Shown here: positions 1-8,468 of the stretch, piece after piece | How positions within the stretch are numbered: the stretch's first letter is position 1 | Layout: each line of letters begins with the position of its first letter | Made by a program: the position numbers and the translations under genes | From: Roseiarcus sp963775575 | Lineage (GTDB): Bacteria; Pseudomonadota; Alphaproteobacteria; Rhizobiales; Beijerinckiaceae | Direction of reading: 5' to 3' | Length of the DNA: 64,000 nucleotides | NCBI GenBank assembly: GCA_963775575.1 | Contig: CAVZJG010000002.1 | Location: 930,001 to 994,000 of the forward strand | Notes under the pieces: model-generated | What the model was told of the DNA's origin: nothing | Database searches by the model: none | The model's input: the letters and a program-made list of their open reading frames with translations, nothing else

Positions 1-716
1 GGCCAGACGACGCAGGCGTCGGCGCCGGAGGTGGCGAGCCAATGGCCGTCGTGCGACCACGAGAACGAGCGCGTCTTGCCGGGATAGCCGGTCATGCGCA
101 TGTTGCGCGCGTCGGCGATGCGCCAGCCGTGCAGCGCGTTCTCCTGCATCGCAGTGACGACGAAGCGCCCATCGGGGGAGACGGTCGCGTCGAGATGCGA
201 GCCCTTCCATTCCAGGAAGCTCGGCGTTGCGGCGGCGCTCGGAAACCACAACGAGACGCCATGGTAATGGGCGAGCGCGAGGCGATAGCCCTTGGGCAGG
301 AAGCAGAGCCCGCGCACGGTGGACGGCGCCTCGAAGGATTTCACCGCGCCCGCTTCGTCGCGCGCGTTGGCGCGCTTCCCCGCGGCCCAGGCGACCGCGC
401 CGCCGCGCATCGCCAGCGCGTCGATCCAGCGGCCCTTCTCGTCGGCGATCTCTTGCAGCGACCCGTCGGCGCCGACGCTGACGACGCGGCCGTCGTCGCC
501 GCCGGTCAGCAGCCTCTCGCCGTCGCTGCGAGCGATGAGGATCGCGCCCTCGGGATGCGCGGCGATTCGCCGTTGCGCGCCCGCTTCGCCGATCAGAACC
601 GCGCCGTCGGCCAGCGCCAGCGCCGGCTCGCCGGCGAGGAACGCGGCAGCCACGACATGCGCGCCCGCCGGCAGCGGCCGCACGTGCTGGGTCAGCGAAG
701 AGGTCGGCTCGGCCAT
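1..716 (-). CDS. WD40-repeat protein, 3' part cut by window edge
   Basis: The reading frame starts at an ATG and stays open to the window edge, giving about 238 residues without a stop. The protein has repeated beta-propeller blade signatures, for example HLDATVSPDGRFVVTA and TRSFSWSHDGHWLATSG, with the spacing of WD40 repeats. There is no signal peptide, so it is probably cytosolic and acts as a protein-protein scaffold. It lies 26 nt downstream of the CobW-type GTPase on the same strand, so the two are probably co-transcribed. That pairing suggests a role near metal handling, but this is inference. The molecular function is not known. Confidence 0.8.
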   Translation of the reverse strand, partial: MAEPTSSLTQHVRPLPAGAHVVAAAFLAGEPALALADGAVLIGEAGAQRRIAAHPEGAILIARSDGERLLTGGDDGRVVSVGADGSLQEIADEKGRWIDALAMRGGAVAWAAGKRANARDEAGAVKSFEAPSTVRGLCFLPKGYRLALAHYHGVSLWFPSAAATPSFLEWKGSHLDATVSPDGRFVVTAMQENALHGWRIADARNMRMTGYPGKTRSFSWSHDGHWLATSGADACVVW

Positions 717-742
717 TGCGATAGCCCCCGGCGCCGCGGCGA

Positions 743-1768
743 TCACGCGGCGCAGGCGAGGAAGCCCTCGCGGATTTCCTCTTCGTCGAGATCGCGGCCG
801 ATGAACACGACCTTCGACTCGCGCTTTTCGCCCGCCTTCCAATCGCGCTGCGGTTCGCCGTCGAGCATCATGTGGACGCCCTGGAAGACGAAGCGCTTCG
901 GGTCGCCCTTGAAGGCGACGATGCCCTTGCAGCGCAGGATGTTCGGCCCGCGCTCCTGGGTCAGGCGGTTGATCCACGGCATGAACTTGTCGGGATCGAC
1001 GTCGCCCTCCAGCCGCGCCCCGATCGATTGCATGTCTTCGTCGTGGTAGTGCTTCAGGCCGCGATGAGCGTGATGGCCGTGATGGTCGTGATCGTGATGG
1101 TCGTGGTCGTCGACGGTGAGGAACTCCGGCTCGATGTCGAGGATGCGGTCGAGATCGAAGGCGCGCCGTTCCAGCACCTCGGCGATGGCGACGTCGCACT
1201 TTTGCGCGAAGTGAAGCTTGGCGTACGGGTTGATGGCGCGAATGCGCGCCTCGACCTCGCGCAGCTCGGCGGGCGTGACCAGGTCCGTCTTGTTGACGAC
1301 GATGACGTCGGCGAAGGCGATCTGGTTCTTGGCCTCGGGCGCATCGCGCAGGCGCGCCGCGAGCCACTTGGCGTCGGCGATCGTCACCACCGCGTCGAGC
1401 CGCGCCGCGGCGCGCACGTCCTCGTCGACGAAGAAGGTCTGCGCCACCGGGGCGGGGTCGGCCAGGCCCGTCGTCTCGACGATGATCGCGTCGAACTTGC
1501 CCTTGCGCTTCGTCAACCCCTCGATGATGCGGATGAGATCGCCGCGCACGGTGCAGCAGATGCAGCCGTTGTTCATCTCGAACACTTCCTCGTCGGCGCC
1601 GACGATGAGCTCGTTGTCGATGCCGATCTCGCCGAATTCATTGACGATGACGGCGTATTTGCGCCCGTGCGGCTCGCTCAAGATGCGGTTGAGCAGCGTG
1701 GTCTTGCCGGCGCCGAGATAGCCGGTGAGCACGGTGACGGGAATTTTCTCAGGGGCGGCGTCGGTCAT
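743..1768 (-). CDS. CobW/G3E-family GTPase (metallochaperone type)
   Basis: 341 residues. The P-loop GYLGAGKTT is at about residues 16-24, the GCICC metal-binding motif (CxCC) at about 68-72, and the base-specificity motif NKTD is in the middle. A His-rich stretch (DDHDHHDHDHHGHHAHR) separates the GTPase domain from the C-terminal CobW domain. CxCC plus a His-rich linker is typical of G3E proteins that load zinc or another divalent metal onto client enzymes. The start is placed at the ATG encoding MTDAAPEK; an upstream ATG at 1804 would add 12 basic residues unlike the family. The WD40 gene follows in the same operon. The metal and client cannot be named from sequence. Confidence 0.88.
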   Translation of the reverse strand: MTDAAPEKIPVTVLTGYLGAGKTTLLNRILSEPHGRKYAVIVNEFGEIGIDNELIVGADEEVFEMNNGCICCTVRGDLIRIIEGLTKRKGKFDAIIVETTGLADPAPVAQTFFVDEDVRAAARLDAVVTIADAKWLAARLRDAPEAKNQIAFADVIVVNKTDLVTPAELREVEARIRAINPYAKLHFAQKCDVAIAEVLERRAFDLDRILDIEPEFLTVDDHDHHDHDHHGHHAHRGLKHYHDEDMQSIGARLEGDVDPDKFMPWINRLTQERGPNILRCKGIVAFKGDPKRFVFQGVHMMLDGEPQRDWKAGEKRESKVVFIGRDLDEEEIREGFLACAA

Positions 1769-1939
1769 GGCGGTCACGCGCTTCGGCTCCGGTCGGATGG
1801 GCATGGGGGATGGTCACGCATATAGGCGGCGCGCAGGCGATTGGGTAGGGGCGGGCGCTCGCCTCGCCGCCGCAAACGGCCGACGGCGGCGCGGCGAAGG
1901 GAAAGCGATGGGAAAACGCCAGGGCGCGCCGAAACCGCG

Positions 1940-2209
1940 TCAGGGAATATGCTTGAAGATGAAGCCGGCGACGGCCGCGCCGATCGTCACCGCGCCGACG
2001 GCGGTCAGGACGAACCACCTGATAAGGGTCGCCTCGCTTTCGGCGATCTGCGTCTTGAGGGCCTCGATCTTCAGTTCGAGACGATGCTCGGTCGCCTCGA
2101 GATCGGGCTTGGTCGCCGACGGCGAATCGATGAGTTCGGCGAGCGCGCCGACCTGCTCGGCGGAAAAGCCGACGGACTAAAGCTTGAGGATGGCGCCGGC
2201 GCTCATCAT
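1940..2209 (-). pseudogene. small coiled-coil/membrane-anchor protein with in-frame amber codon
   Basis: Reading from the ATG at 2209 gives ten residues, then TAG at 2177-2179, then 78 further codons in the same frame ending at TGA 1940-1942. The part after the stop (GFSAEQVGALAELIDSP, a heptad-rich helix, then the hydrophobic segment VLTAVGAVTIGAAVAGFIF) looks like the small DUF1640-type coiled-coil proteins with a C-terminal membrane helix. The TAG sits where a Gln (CAG) would fit, so a single C-to-T change is the simplest reading. No good alternative start codon is visible after the stop. It could also be a sequence error. Confidence 0.55.
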
Positions 2210-2375
2210 TTCATTCGATCAGGTTCGCGGCGAAAAAGGCAGCCGAAAGCGTTCGCCCGTCGCCGGCGGCGGGCTAACACGGGCGTGGCCATCCTCGGCG
2301 CCGCGCGAAAGCGACGGCGCGATCGATCGATAGCCTTCGCCGACCGAGTCGTCGCTTCGGGCGGTCGAGCTAGGC

Positions 2376-2801
2376 CTAGGAGACGGCGTCGCTCTTGCGG
2401 GACTGGCCGAGCCCGATCTTCTTGGCCAATTCCGATCGCTGCGCCGCGTAGCTAGCGGCCACCATCGGATAATCGGCCGGCAAGCTCCACTTGGCGCGAT
2501 ATTGCTCCGGCGTCATTCCAAGCGCCGTCAGGTGCCGCCGCAGGGACTTGAATTTCAGCCCGTCGTCCAGACAGACGAGATAATCGGGCGTGATCGACTT
2601 GCGAACCGAGACCGCCGGCGTCGCCGGTTCCGGCGCCGGCGCGGCCGCGGCGGCCGCCCCGCTGGCGATCTTCGTCAACTCTGCATGCACGGCTTGAATC
2701 AAGGCCGGCAGCTCGGTGGACCGCAAAGAATTATAGGCCACGAAGGCCGAGACGAGTTCGCCGGTCAAGGCGAGCGTGTCGGCGGTGTCGGATGGCGGCA
2801 T
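2376..2801 (-). CDS. MucR/Ros-family transcriptional regulator
   Basis: 141 residues. The C-terminal half carries the family signature: SITPDYLVCLDDGLKFKSL, then RRHLTALGMTPEQYRAKW and LPADYPMVAASYAAQRSEL. MucR proteins are H-NS-like AT-rich DNA binders that control exopolysaccharide, motility and virulence or symbiosis genes in Hyphomicrobiales. The N-terminal 50 residues form the oligomerisation region, and a low-complexity Ala/Pro linker follows. The start at 2801 has a GGAG eight bases upstream; the frame stays open further upstream but shows no family similarity. The zinc finger keeps Cys and the first His, but the second His of the usual RHLxTHY is missing, a degeneration known in MucR paralogues. 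Confidence 0.9.
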   Translation of the reverse strand: MPPSDTADTLALTGELVSAFVAYNSLRSTELPALIQAVHAELTKIASGAAAAAAPAPEPATPAVSVRKSITPDYLVCLDDGLKFKSLRRHLTALGMTPEQYRAKWSLPADYPMVAASYAAQRSELAKKIGLGQSRKSDAVS

Positions 2802-3084
2802 GAAATAAGCTCCGAACGTTGAGGACGATATTTCAATATACCTTTCGATCGTCCGCCACAAGACCGCGGCGACTTGAACTTGTGGGTATCTTTCGTCCGC
2901 ACGTCTTGCCACGCGGCGGCCCGAGCGGCGCGAGCGGCGAGATTGGCGAGCGAAACGCAAAATCCGCAGCGGGCGCGAAATCGCCGCCGAGCGCGGATCG
3001 GCCCGAGCGGACAGGCGAACACTCGAATGGAGAGGCGTCGATCTCCGCCTCGACGCGAGGGGCCGAATCGCCGATGATGGCGCG

Positions 3085-4257
3085 ATGAATCGCTTGGCGC
3101 CCATCGCCGTCTTCGCCCTCGCGCTCGCCGCCATCGCCCCGGCGCGCGCCGATTTTCCCTCCTGCCTCGCTTCGCTCAGCGCTGACGCCTCGGCCCAAGG
3201 CGTCTCGGCGGCGACGCTCGAGGCGGCGTTCGGCGGCTTGCAGCCGGACATGAAGGTGCTGGAGTTCGAGACCAACCAGCCCGAGTTCACGACGCCGATC
3301 TGGGACTACATGGCGGGCCTCGTCGACGAGGAGCGCGTCGCCGACGGCAAGGCGGCGATGGCCAAGACTGCCGGCGCGCTGGCCGAAGCCGAGCGGCGCT
3401 TCGGCGTCGACCGCTACGTCCTGGCGGCGATCTGGGGGGTCGAATCCAATTTCGGCCAGGACATGGGGCGGCGCCCGCTGGTGCAGTCGCTGGCGACTCT
3501 CGCCTGCTTCAGCGAGCGGCGGCAGAACTATTTTCGCGGCGAGCTGATGGCGACGCTGAAAATCGTTGATCGTGGCGACGTTCCGCTCGAGCGCCTCGAG
3601 GGCTCCTGGGCGGGCGCGTTCGGGCAGACGCAATTCATGCCCTCGACCTTCCTGCGCCTCGCCGTCGATCTCGACGGCTCCGGGCGCGACATCGTCGACT
3701 CGCCGGCCGCGGCGCTCGGCTCGACCGCCCATTATCTCCAGCATTCCGGCTGGACGGCGGGCGAGCCGTGGGGCTTCGAGGCGAAGATTCCCGGCGGCTA
3801 TTCCGGCCCCTCCGGCCGCAAGCCAAAGCTGCCGATGTCGGCCTGGGCGGCGCGCGGCGTGACGCGCGTCGACGGCCGCCCGCTCGGGCAAGGCGAAGCC
3901 GGCCTGCTGCTGCCCGCCGGCCCGGACGGCCCGGCGTTTCTCGTCACCCGCAACTTCGATGCGATCACCAGCTACAACGCCTCCGAGTCCTACGCGCTGG
4001 CGATCGCCGTCCTGGCGCAGCGGCTCGCCGGCGGGCCGGGGATCGTCGCGCCCTGGCCGACCGACGATCCCGGCCTCACGCGCGCCGAGCGCCGCGAATT
4101 GCAGACCCTGCTCACCCGCCGCGGCTACGACGTCGGCGAACCGGACGGCGCGATCGGCGCCAAGACCAAGGCGGCGATCGCGGATTTCGAGGGCAAGAAC
4201 GGGATGGAGGAGGATGGGCGGGCTTCGGTGAAGGTGTTGGAGGCGTTGAAGAGGTAG
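3085..4257 (+). CDS. lytic murein transglycosylase (MltB-like, GH103) with PG-binding domain
   Basis: 390 residues. A signal peptide (residues 1 to about 22, ending PARA) is followed by an SLT-type catalytic domain to about residue 320. The catalytic Glu is in WGVESNFG (E120), and the conserved GSWAGAFGQTQFMPS follows. A C-terminal peptidoglycan-binding domain (about 328-388, LTRRGYDVGEPDGAIGAKT) is present. The enzyme cleaves the MurNAc-GlcNAc bond, forming 1,6-anhydro ends, and acts in the periplasm. It stands alone between the divergent mucR and a hypothetical lipoprotein. Length and domain order are normal for the alphaproteobacterial family. Confidence 0.93.
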   Translation: MNRLAPIAVFALALAAIAPARADFPSCLASLSADASAQGVSAATLEAAFGGLQPDMKVLEFETNQPEFTTPIWDYMAGLVDEERVADGKAAMAKTAGALAEAERRFGVDRYVLAAIWGVESNFGQDMGRRPLVQSLATLACFSERRQNYFRGELMATLKIVDRGDVPLERLEGSWAGAFGQTQFMPSTFLRLAVDLDGSGRDIVDSPAAALGSTAHYLQHSGWTAGEPWGFEAKIPGGYSGPSGRKPKLPMSAWAARGVTRVDGRPLGQGEAGLLLPAGPDGPAFLVTRNFDAITSYNASESYALAIAVLAQRLAGGPGIVAPWPTDDPGLTRAERRELQTLLTRRGYDVGEPDGAIGAKTKAAIADFEGKNGMEEDGRASVKVLEALKR

Positions 4258-4494
4258 GGGTGGCGGCGGGGTGTGAAATGGAATATGCGAGTGTCTAAAT
4301 TCCATTGGCGGAACCGGACACAAGCAGTTAGGGCACTGGGCTCATGCGTCATCCGACACCGCGTGAAAAAGAGCGTCGATCGGCAGCTGCCCATAGGTGC
4401 AAGGCGGTCTGTGAGGAATTGCACCGCTAAAGGGCCTTGCGGAGTTGCGCGGCCGTACTAAACTGCAGCGCAACGTACGTGCGCGAGGGCTCCG

Positions 4495-5205
4495 GTGCGC
4501 CGACTGCTCATACCAGAAGCGACGTTAGTCCTGTCGATAGGATTGGCGGCTTGCCAGCAGACTCCCCCTCCCGAGCCAATAGCCACCACTCCCATATCGG
4601 ACAATACGAGTTTCCATAGTTGCGTGGATAGGGAAGCAAAAGCCGCATTGGAACGCGCAATTACGAGGGACGGCGACAATGTCCTTTACGGTTATACTGT
4701 TGGTATAAATAATGACATTATTTCCGTTTGTAAGGGAAAACCGAGCAACGAGAGTCTTTACTCTAGAGATGTAGACTATTTGTACGTTGACGGCGTGGTG
4801 GAGCCACTACAGACCGCAGCACTGCATGCTAAGGCGGATAAAGAAGTAGGAGAAGAACGTAAAAAAGAGGAACTAGACGCTCCGAGGATAAAGGCTGAAA
4901 AGGCGGAAGAGGACGAGGCGGGTACCACTTACGCAGCATGTCTGCTTCGCCACGCGAAGATCCTGTCGCTCAATTCCAATGAGCCCGCAGAAGTGATTGT
5001 GCAGGCATCGTTTCCGTCATGTTCGGCGGAAAGACAGGCTGTTTTTGATGTCTATCAGCGGCACAATAGCTATTTTTCCCAAGGTGTTATGAACGCAATG
5101 GAGGGAGTGTTTCGACAGAATCTATTGCTTGAAGTCATCAAAGGCCGTGCCCAGCGCGTTGCGCCGCCAGAGTCACAGCCAACCAAGCCTGAGACTCCGA
5201 TATGA
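4495..5205 (+). CDS. hypothetical lipoprotein, AT-richer than its neighbours
   Basis: 236 residues from a GTG start preceded by GAGGG. The N terminus MRRLLIPEATLVLSIGLAAC is a lipoprotein signal with the lipobox LAAC, so the mature protein is probably anchored to a membrane by its Cys. The middle has a charged helix (KADKEVGEERKKEELDAPR) likely to be a coiled coil. The remaining Cys residues (SCVDRE, ISVCKGK, AACLLRH, FPSCSAER) could form disulfides. I do not recognise a family. Base composition is clearly lower in GC than the flanks, suggesting horizontal acquisition together with the small gene at 5235-5477. Confidence 0.7.
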   Translation: MRRLLIPEATLVLSIGLAACQQTPPPEPIATTPISDNTSFHSCVDREAKAALERAITRDGDNVLYGYTVGINNDIISVCKGKPSNESLYSRDVDYLYVDGVVEPLQTAALHAKADKEVGEERKKEELDAPRIKAEKAEEDEAGTTYAACLLRHAKILSLNSNEPAEVIVQASFPSCSAERQAVFDVYQRHNSYFSQGVMNAMEGVFRQNLLLEVIKGRAQRVAPPESQPTKPETPI

Positions 5206-5234
5206 CAGGATCGCCGGTGCACGCGACGTTCCTG

Positions 5235-5477
5235 CTATTGCTTCTTATAGTAAAGCGGTATCCGCCTTACTTCGAATAAGCCTCGCGGATAGTTTCGTCC
5301 TTGCTCAACAAGGACGTAGGTCGCGCGATCAGCTTCGATTCCTTGTGTAGTGAACTCATTGCCGACAGTCCGGCCGTATTGCGCATTAGAATATATAGCG
5401 GCTCCCTCGGCGACTAACTGCTGACCACATTGGTATTCTTTAAGGTCATCTTCGTTGATAACTTTGAAGAATGGCAT
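5235..5477 (-). CDS. small hypothetical protein (80 aa)
   Basis: 80 residues starting MPFFKVINEDDLKEYQ and ending RRIPLYYKKQ. The start is chosen because a GAAGG lies about nine bases upstream and because the 26 residues upstream in the same frame are Arg/Cys-rich and unlike a protein. There is no signal peptide or membrane segment. It converges with the lipoprotein gene and shares its lower GC content. No family is recognised. The amino acid composition is natural, so I think it is coding. Confidence 0.55.
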   Translation of the reverse strand: MPFFKVINEDDLKEYQCGQQLVAEGAAIYSNAQYGRTVGNEFTTQGIEADRATYVLVEQGRNYPRGLFEVRRIPLYYKKQ

Positions 5478-5629
5478 TGTGCTTGCCTTCGTATTACGGC
5501 GATGCTGTGGACGGCACTCGCACCGGCATCTCGTTCTGATTGGGAACCTTGCCAAAATGGCTGTGGTTAGGGCAACCGTTTGAAGGAGCGCCGTCTATCG
5601 AGAAGCATAGCACCGATTTTTCGAGTGTC

Positions 5630-5775
5630 ACGGGAATTGCCCTCGATCTGGCAAAGCACGTCTTTCAGGTTGACGGCGTCGATGCGGTGGCGAAGTCGTT
5701 TTCAGCAAGGCGAGCAAGCGCGGCAAGTTGCGGGAGTTGCGGCGACACGCTCGTGTTTATCGAAACAGACCGCCG
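5630..5775 (+). pseudogene. IS110-family transposase N-terminal relic
   Basis: The translation TGIALDLAKHVFQVDGVDA matches the start of the DEDD domain of IS110-type transposases (usually GIDLAKHVFQVHGVD). After about 25 residues the frame shifts; the continuation FSKASKRGKLREL is readable in another frame from 5701. Nothing of the remaining roughly 280 residues follows. It is a dead insertion-sequence fragment next to the hairpin repeat at 5807-5949. Confidence 0.7.
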
Positions 5776-5806
5776 AGCCGTGCGCCCGCCCCTCCGTCGA
5801 CCCACC

Positions 5807-5949
5807 GCGCCGTCGACCTCATGGAGGCGAAAACTTCCGAAGCCGCGAGGCTGTCAAGGGGCGAAGCCCGCTTACGCGGCGCGCCAAAGGCGCGCCCTTG
5901 ACAGCCTCGCGGCTTCGGAAACAAGAGGCTTCCATGAGGTCGACGGCGC
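5807..5949. repeat. 143-bp double-stem inverted repeat
   Basis: The outer arms 5807-5825 and 5931-5949 are a perfect 19-bp inverted repeat. Inside, 5836-5860 and 5895-5919 are a perfect 25-bp inverted repeat, and the loop holds further short GC palindromes. Ten to eleven unpaired bases separate the two stems. It has no coding content. Parts of its layout (TTGAC, then GCGGCT, then TCCATGA) recur near 38230-38270. Confidence 0.8.
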
Positions 5950-6049
5950 TCTCTGCCGAACTTGGCGGCGCGGTTTGCGTCGGTTCGTCAGATAGCAAAC
6001 ATTGCCATTGTTAGTCATTTCTGCCATGGTCGCGCCAGAGAGGCCCATC

Positions 6050-6307
6050 ATGAACATGAACGTTTCGCTGACCGACGAACTGGCGAATTTCGTCAAGGCC
6101 AAGGTTTCCGGCGGCCGCTACGCGTCGTCGAGCGAAGTCGTGCGCGAAGCGTTGCGGCTGATGGAGAAGGTCGAGCGGCAGGAAGCCGAAAAGCTCGGCT
6201 TGCTTCGCCAAGCCTGGCAGGAGGGGCTCGACAGCGGCGAAGCGGAGGCTCTGGACTTCGCTGCGCTGAAACAGGAAGCCCGCACGCGTCTCGCCGCCAA
6301 GTCGTGA
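6050..6307 (+). CDS. ParD-type antitoxin (ribbon-helix-helix)
   Basis: 85 residues. The N terminus MNMNVSLTDELANFVKAKV followed by GGRYASSSEVVREALRLME is the ribbon-helix-helix DNA-binding fold of ParD antitoxins, and an acidic tail would wrap the toxin. The start at 6050 is chosen over the ATG at 6002 because it matches the family N terminus. The stop overlaps a GTG (GTGA at 6304-6307), the junction usually seen with a downstream parE. The frame that follows runs after about 14 codons into the inverted repeat at 6360, so no toxin is visible. It is probably an orphan or the remnant of a pair. Confidence 0.8.
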   Translation: MNMNVSLTDELANFVKAKVSGGRYASSSEVVREALRLMEKVERQEAEKLGLLRQAWQEGLDSGEAEALDFAALKQEARTRLAAKS

Positions 6308-6359
6308 GCGAGGTTCGCACTTCGCGCCGCGCGCTCTTCGCGCCGAATTCGGCGCCCTC

Positions 6360-6625
6360 TTCCCCCCTCGCGGGGGAAGAGGGCCCTTGCGTCAGCAAGG
6401 GCCAGATGAGGGGGATCGCGCGCAAGCGCGATGGCTTCGTGAGTTCCCCGCAAGGTCTTTCGCGAATGAACACGAGATGTGCGCGGCAAATCCGCCGCTC
6501 GCGAGCGTTTCGTCTCGCGCGTCGGCAGCCGAGTTTAACTCGTCGACGAAGCCATCGCGCTTCACGCGCGATCCCCCTCATCCGTCATGCTGCGCATGAC
6601 ACCTTCCCCCGCGAGGGGGGGAAGG
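6360..6625. repeat. REP-like modular inverted repeat between convergent genes
   Basis: The left arm (6360-6440) and right arm (6545-6625) mirror each other. From the outside in, each has a C/G-run hairpin, a variable short hairpin, the word ATGAGGGGGATCGCGCG, and a GCGATGGCTTCGT block. The middle (6441-6544) is unpaired. It lies between the convergent parD and 2-hydroxyacid dehydrogenase genes, where it could act as a two-way terminator. The same architecture occurs at 16346-16560. Confidence 0.75.
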
Positions 6626-6649
6626 GACGCGCCCCGGAGCTCCCGCCCC

Positions 6650-7645
6650 TTACAGCATGCTCGGCAGCACGCGGTCGGGGGGGCGGTGGCCGTCGATGAA
6701 GGTTTTGATGTTGATGATCACCTTCTCGCCCATGTCGTTGCGCCCTTCGTGGGTGGCCGAGCCCATGTGCGGCAGCAGCGTCACCGCGCCCTTCTCGGCG
6801 AGCGCGATCAGCTTGGCGGAGACGGCGGGCGCGTTTTCGAACACGTCGAGGCCCGCCCCGGCGATTTCTCCGGCCTCCAGCATGCGCGTCAGCGCGGCCT
6901 CGTCGACCACTTCGCCGCGCGCGGTGTTGATGACGATCGCCTCGGGACGCAGATATTTCAGCCGTCGCGCCGACAACAAGTGATAGGTGGCGGGCGTGTG
7001 CGGGCAATTGATCGAAACGAAATCCATCCGCGCCAGCATTTGGTCGAGCAACTCCCAGTAGGTCGCCTCCAGCGCCTCCTCGATCTGCTGAGCGACCCGG
7101 CAACGGTTGTGATAGTGGATCGACAAGCCGAAGGCGCGCGCGCGCCGCGCCAGCGCCTGACCGATGCGGCCCATGCCGACGATGCCGAGGCGCTTGCCGG
7201 TGATGCGCCGCCCGAGCATCCAGGTCGGCGACCAACCGGTCCACCGTCCTTCGGGGATCACCCTGGCGCCCTCGACGAGCCGGCGGGCGGTGGCGAGAAT
7301 CAGCGCCATCGTCATGTCGGCGGTGTCCTCGGTGAGGACGCCCGGGGTGTTGGTGACGATGATGCCGCGGCGCAACGCCGAGGTCACGTCGATGTTGTCG
7401 ACGCCGTTGCCGAAATTGGCGATCAGCTTCATCCGCTCGCCGGCTTGCGCGATCAGCGGCGCGCCGATCGAATCGGTGATGGTGGGCACCAGAACGTCGG
7501 CCTCGCGCATCGCGTCGGCGATTTCGCTCTCCGACATCGGCTTGTCGTCGACATTGAGCCGCGCGTCGAACAATTCGCGCATGCGCGTCTCCACGAGGTC
7601 GGGAAGCTTGCGCGTGACGATGACGAGGGACTTCTTTCTATGCAT
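6650..7645 (-). CDS. D-2-hydroxyacid dehydrogenase (glyoxylate/hydroxypyruvate reductase type)
   Basis: 331 residues. It has the NAD(P)-binding Rossmann motif GIVGMGRIGQALARRARAFG, the conserved NTARGEVVDEAAL carrying the catalytic Arg region, and the active-site His in LLPHMGSATHEGR. Enzymes of this family reduce glyoxylate or hydroxypyruvate to glycolate or D-glycerate, and in methylotrophs they can serve the serine cycle; the substrate here is inferred. The start at 7645 (MHRKKSLVIVTRK) has GGAG about ten bases upstream. It converges with parD across a terminator-like repeat. Confidence 0.88.
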   Translation of the reverse strand: MHRKKSLVIVTRKLPDLVETRMRELFDARLNVDDKPMSESEIADAMREADVLVPTITDSIGAPLIAQAGERMKLIANFGNGVDNIDVTSALRRGIIVTNTPGVLTEDTADMTMALILATARRLVEGARVIPEGRWTGWSPTWMLGRRITGKRLGIVGMGRIGQALARRARAFGLSIHYHNRCRVAQQIEEALEATYWELLDQMLARMDFVSINCPHTPATYHLLSARRLKYLRPEAIVINTARGEVVDEAALTRMLEAGEIAGAGLDVFENAPAVSAKLIALAEKGAVTLLPHMGSATHEGRNDMGEKVIINIKTFIDGHRPPDRVLPSML

Positions 7646-7880
7646 GGGCCCATATCTCCTCGCTCGGGCGAAGCCTGAACGCCGACGGCCCGATTTCAAC
7701 CATGTTCGCGGGCCATATCCGATGCCTTAACGCCGCGTTAACGGCGCACCGGCAAAAGAAAGCCTTATCGAGGCGGCCGAGGCGCCGGGCCTTCGTTCGG
7801 CGCGCCGTTGCGGCCTCTCTAGCAGATGGCGAGGCAAAGACAAGGACGCGCCGCGCCGCGCCTTCTCCAATGGATCGGGA

Positions 7881-8426
7881 ATGAAACTCATCGCCTATCT
7901 TCTCCGTCTCGCTTCCCCGCACGGGGGTCGCCTCGTCGCCGCGGCGGCGCTGGCGTCGCTCTGCGGCACCGCGGCGCTGGCCGATCCGGTGGGCTCGACG
8001 ACCGGCCTGCCCCTGCCGCGCTATGCGAGCCTGAAGACCGATCGCGTCAACCTGCGCGAGGGGCCGTCGAAGGATCACGCCACCAAGTGGGTGTTCCAGC
8101 GCGCCGGCCTGCCGGTCGAGATCACCGCCGAATTCGATATCTGGCGCAAGGTGCGCGATTCGGAGGGCGCCGAGGGGTGGGTTCTCCATACCCTGCTTTC
8201 CGGGCGCCGCACCGGGCTGGTCGGGGTCGGCAAGAAAGGTCAGGTGTTCAAGATCTACACCCTGCCCCGGGCGAACGGCGAAGTGGCGGCGACGCTGCAA
8301 TCGGGCGTGATCGCCGACGTGCGCACGTGCGACGGCGCCTGGTGCCTGATCGATGGCGACGGCTACAACGGGTATATTGAACAGGCCTCCCTGTGGGGCG
8401 TATACCCCAATGAGAAGATTCAGTAA
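7881..8426 (+). CDS. exported SH3-domain protein
   Basis: 181 residues with a signal peptide (cleavage near residue 34, AALA/D). Two bacterial SH3-like domains follow: the first has TDRVNLREGPSKDHATKW and WVLHTLLSGRR, the second TLPRANGEVAATLQSG and CDGAWCLIDGDGYNGYI. Such proteins bind peptidoglycan peptides in the periplasm. The gene is separated by about 40 nt from regB on the same strand, so they may be co-transcribed, but a functional link is not evident. Confidence 0.85.
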   Translation: MKLIAYLLRLASPHGGRLVAAAALASLCGTAALADPVGSTTGLPLPRYASLKTDRVNLREGPSKDHATKWVFQRAGLPVEITAEFDIWRKVRDSEGAEGWVLHTLLSGRRTGLVGVGKKGQVFKIYTLPRANGEVAATLQSGVIADVRTCDGAWCLIDGDGYNGYIEQASLWGVYPNEKIQ

Positions 8427-8468
8427 CCGCCGCGCCACGGCGCCCAGGGCATAGGTTGCAAAGACACT

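Noticed and set aside
2833..4323. 496-residue open frame on the minus strand
   Set aside because: It is antisense to the lytic transglycosylase.
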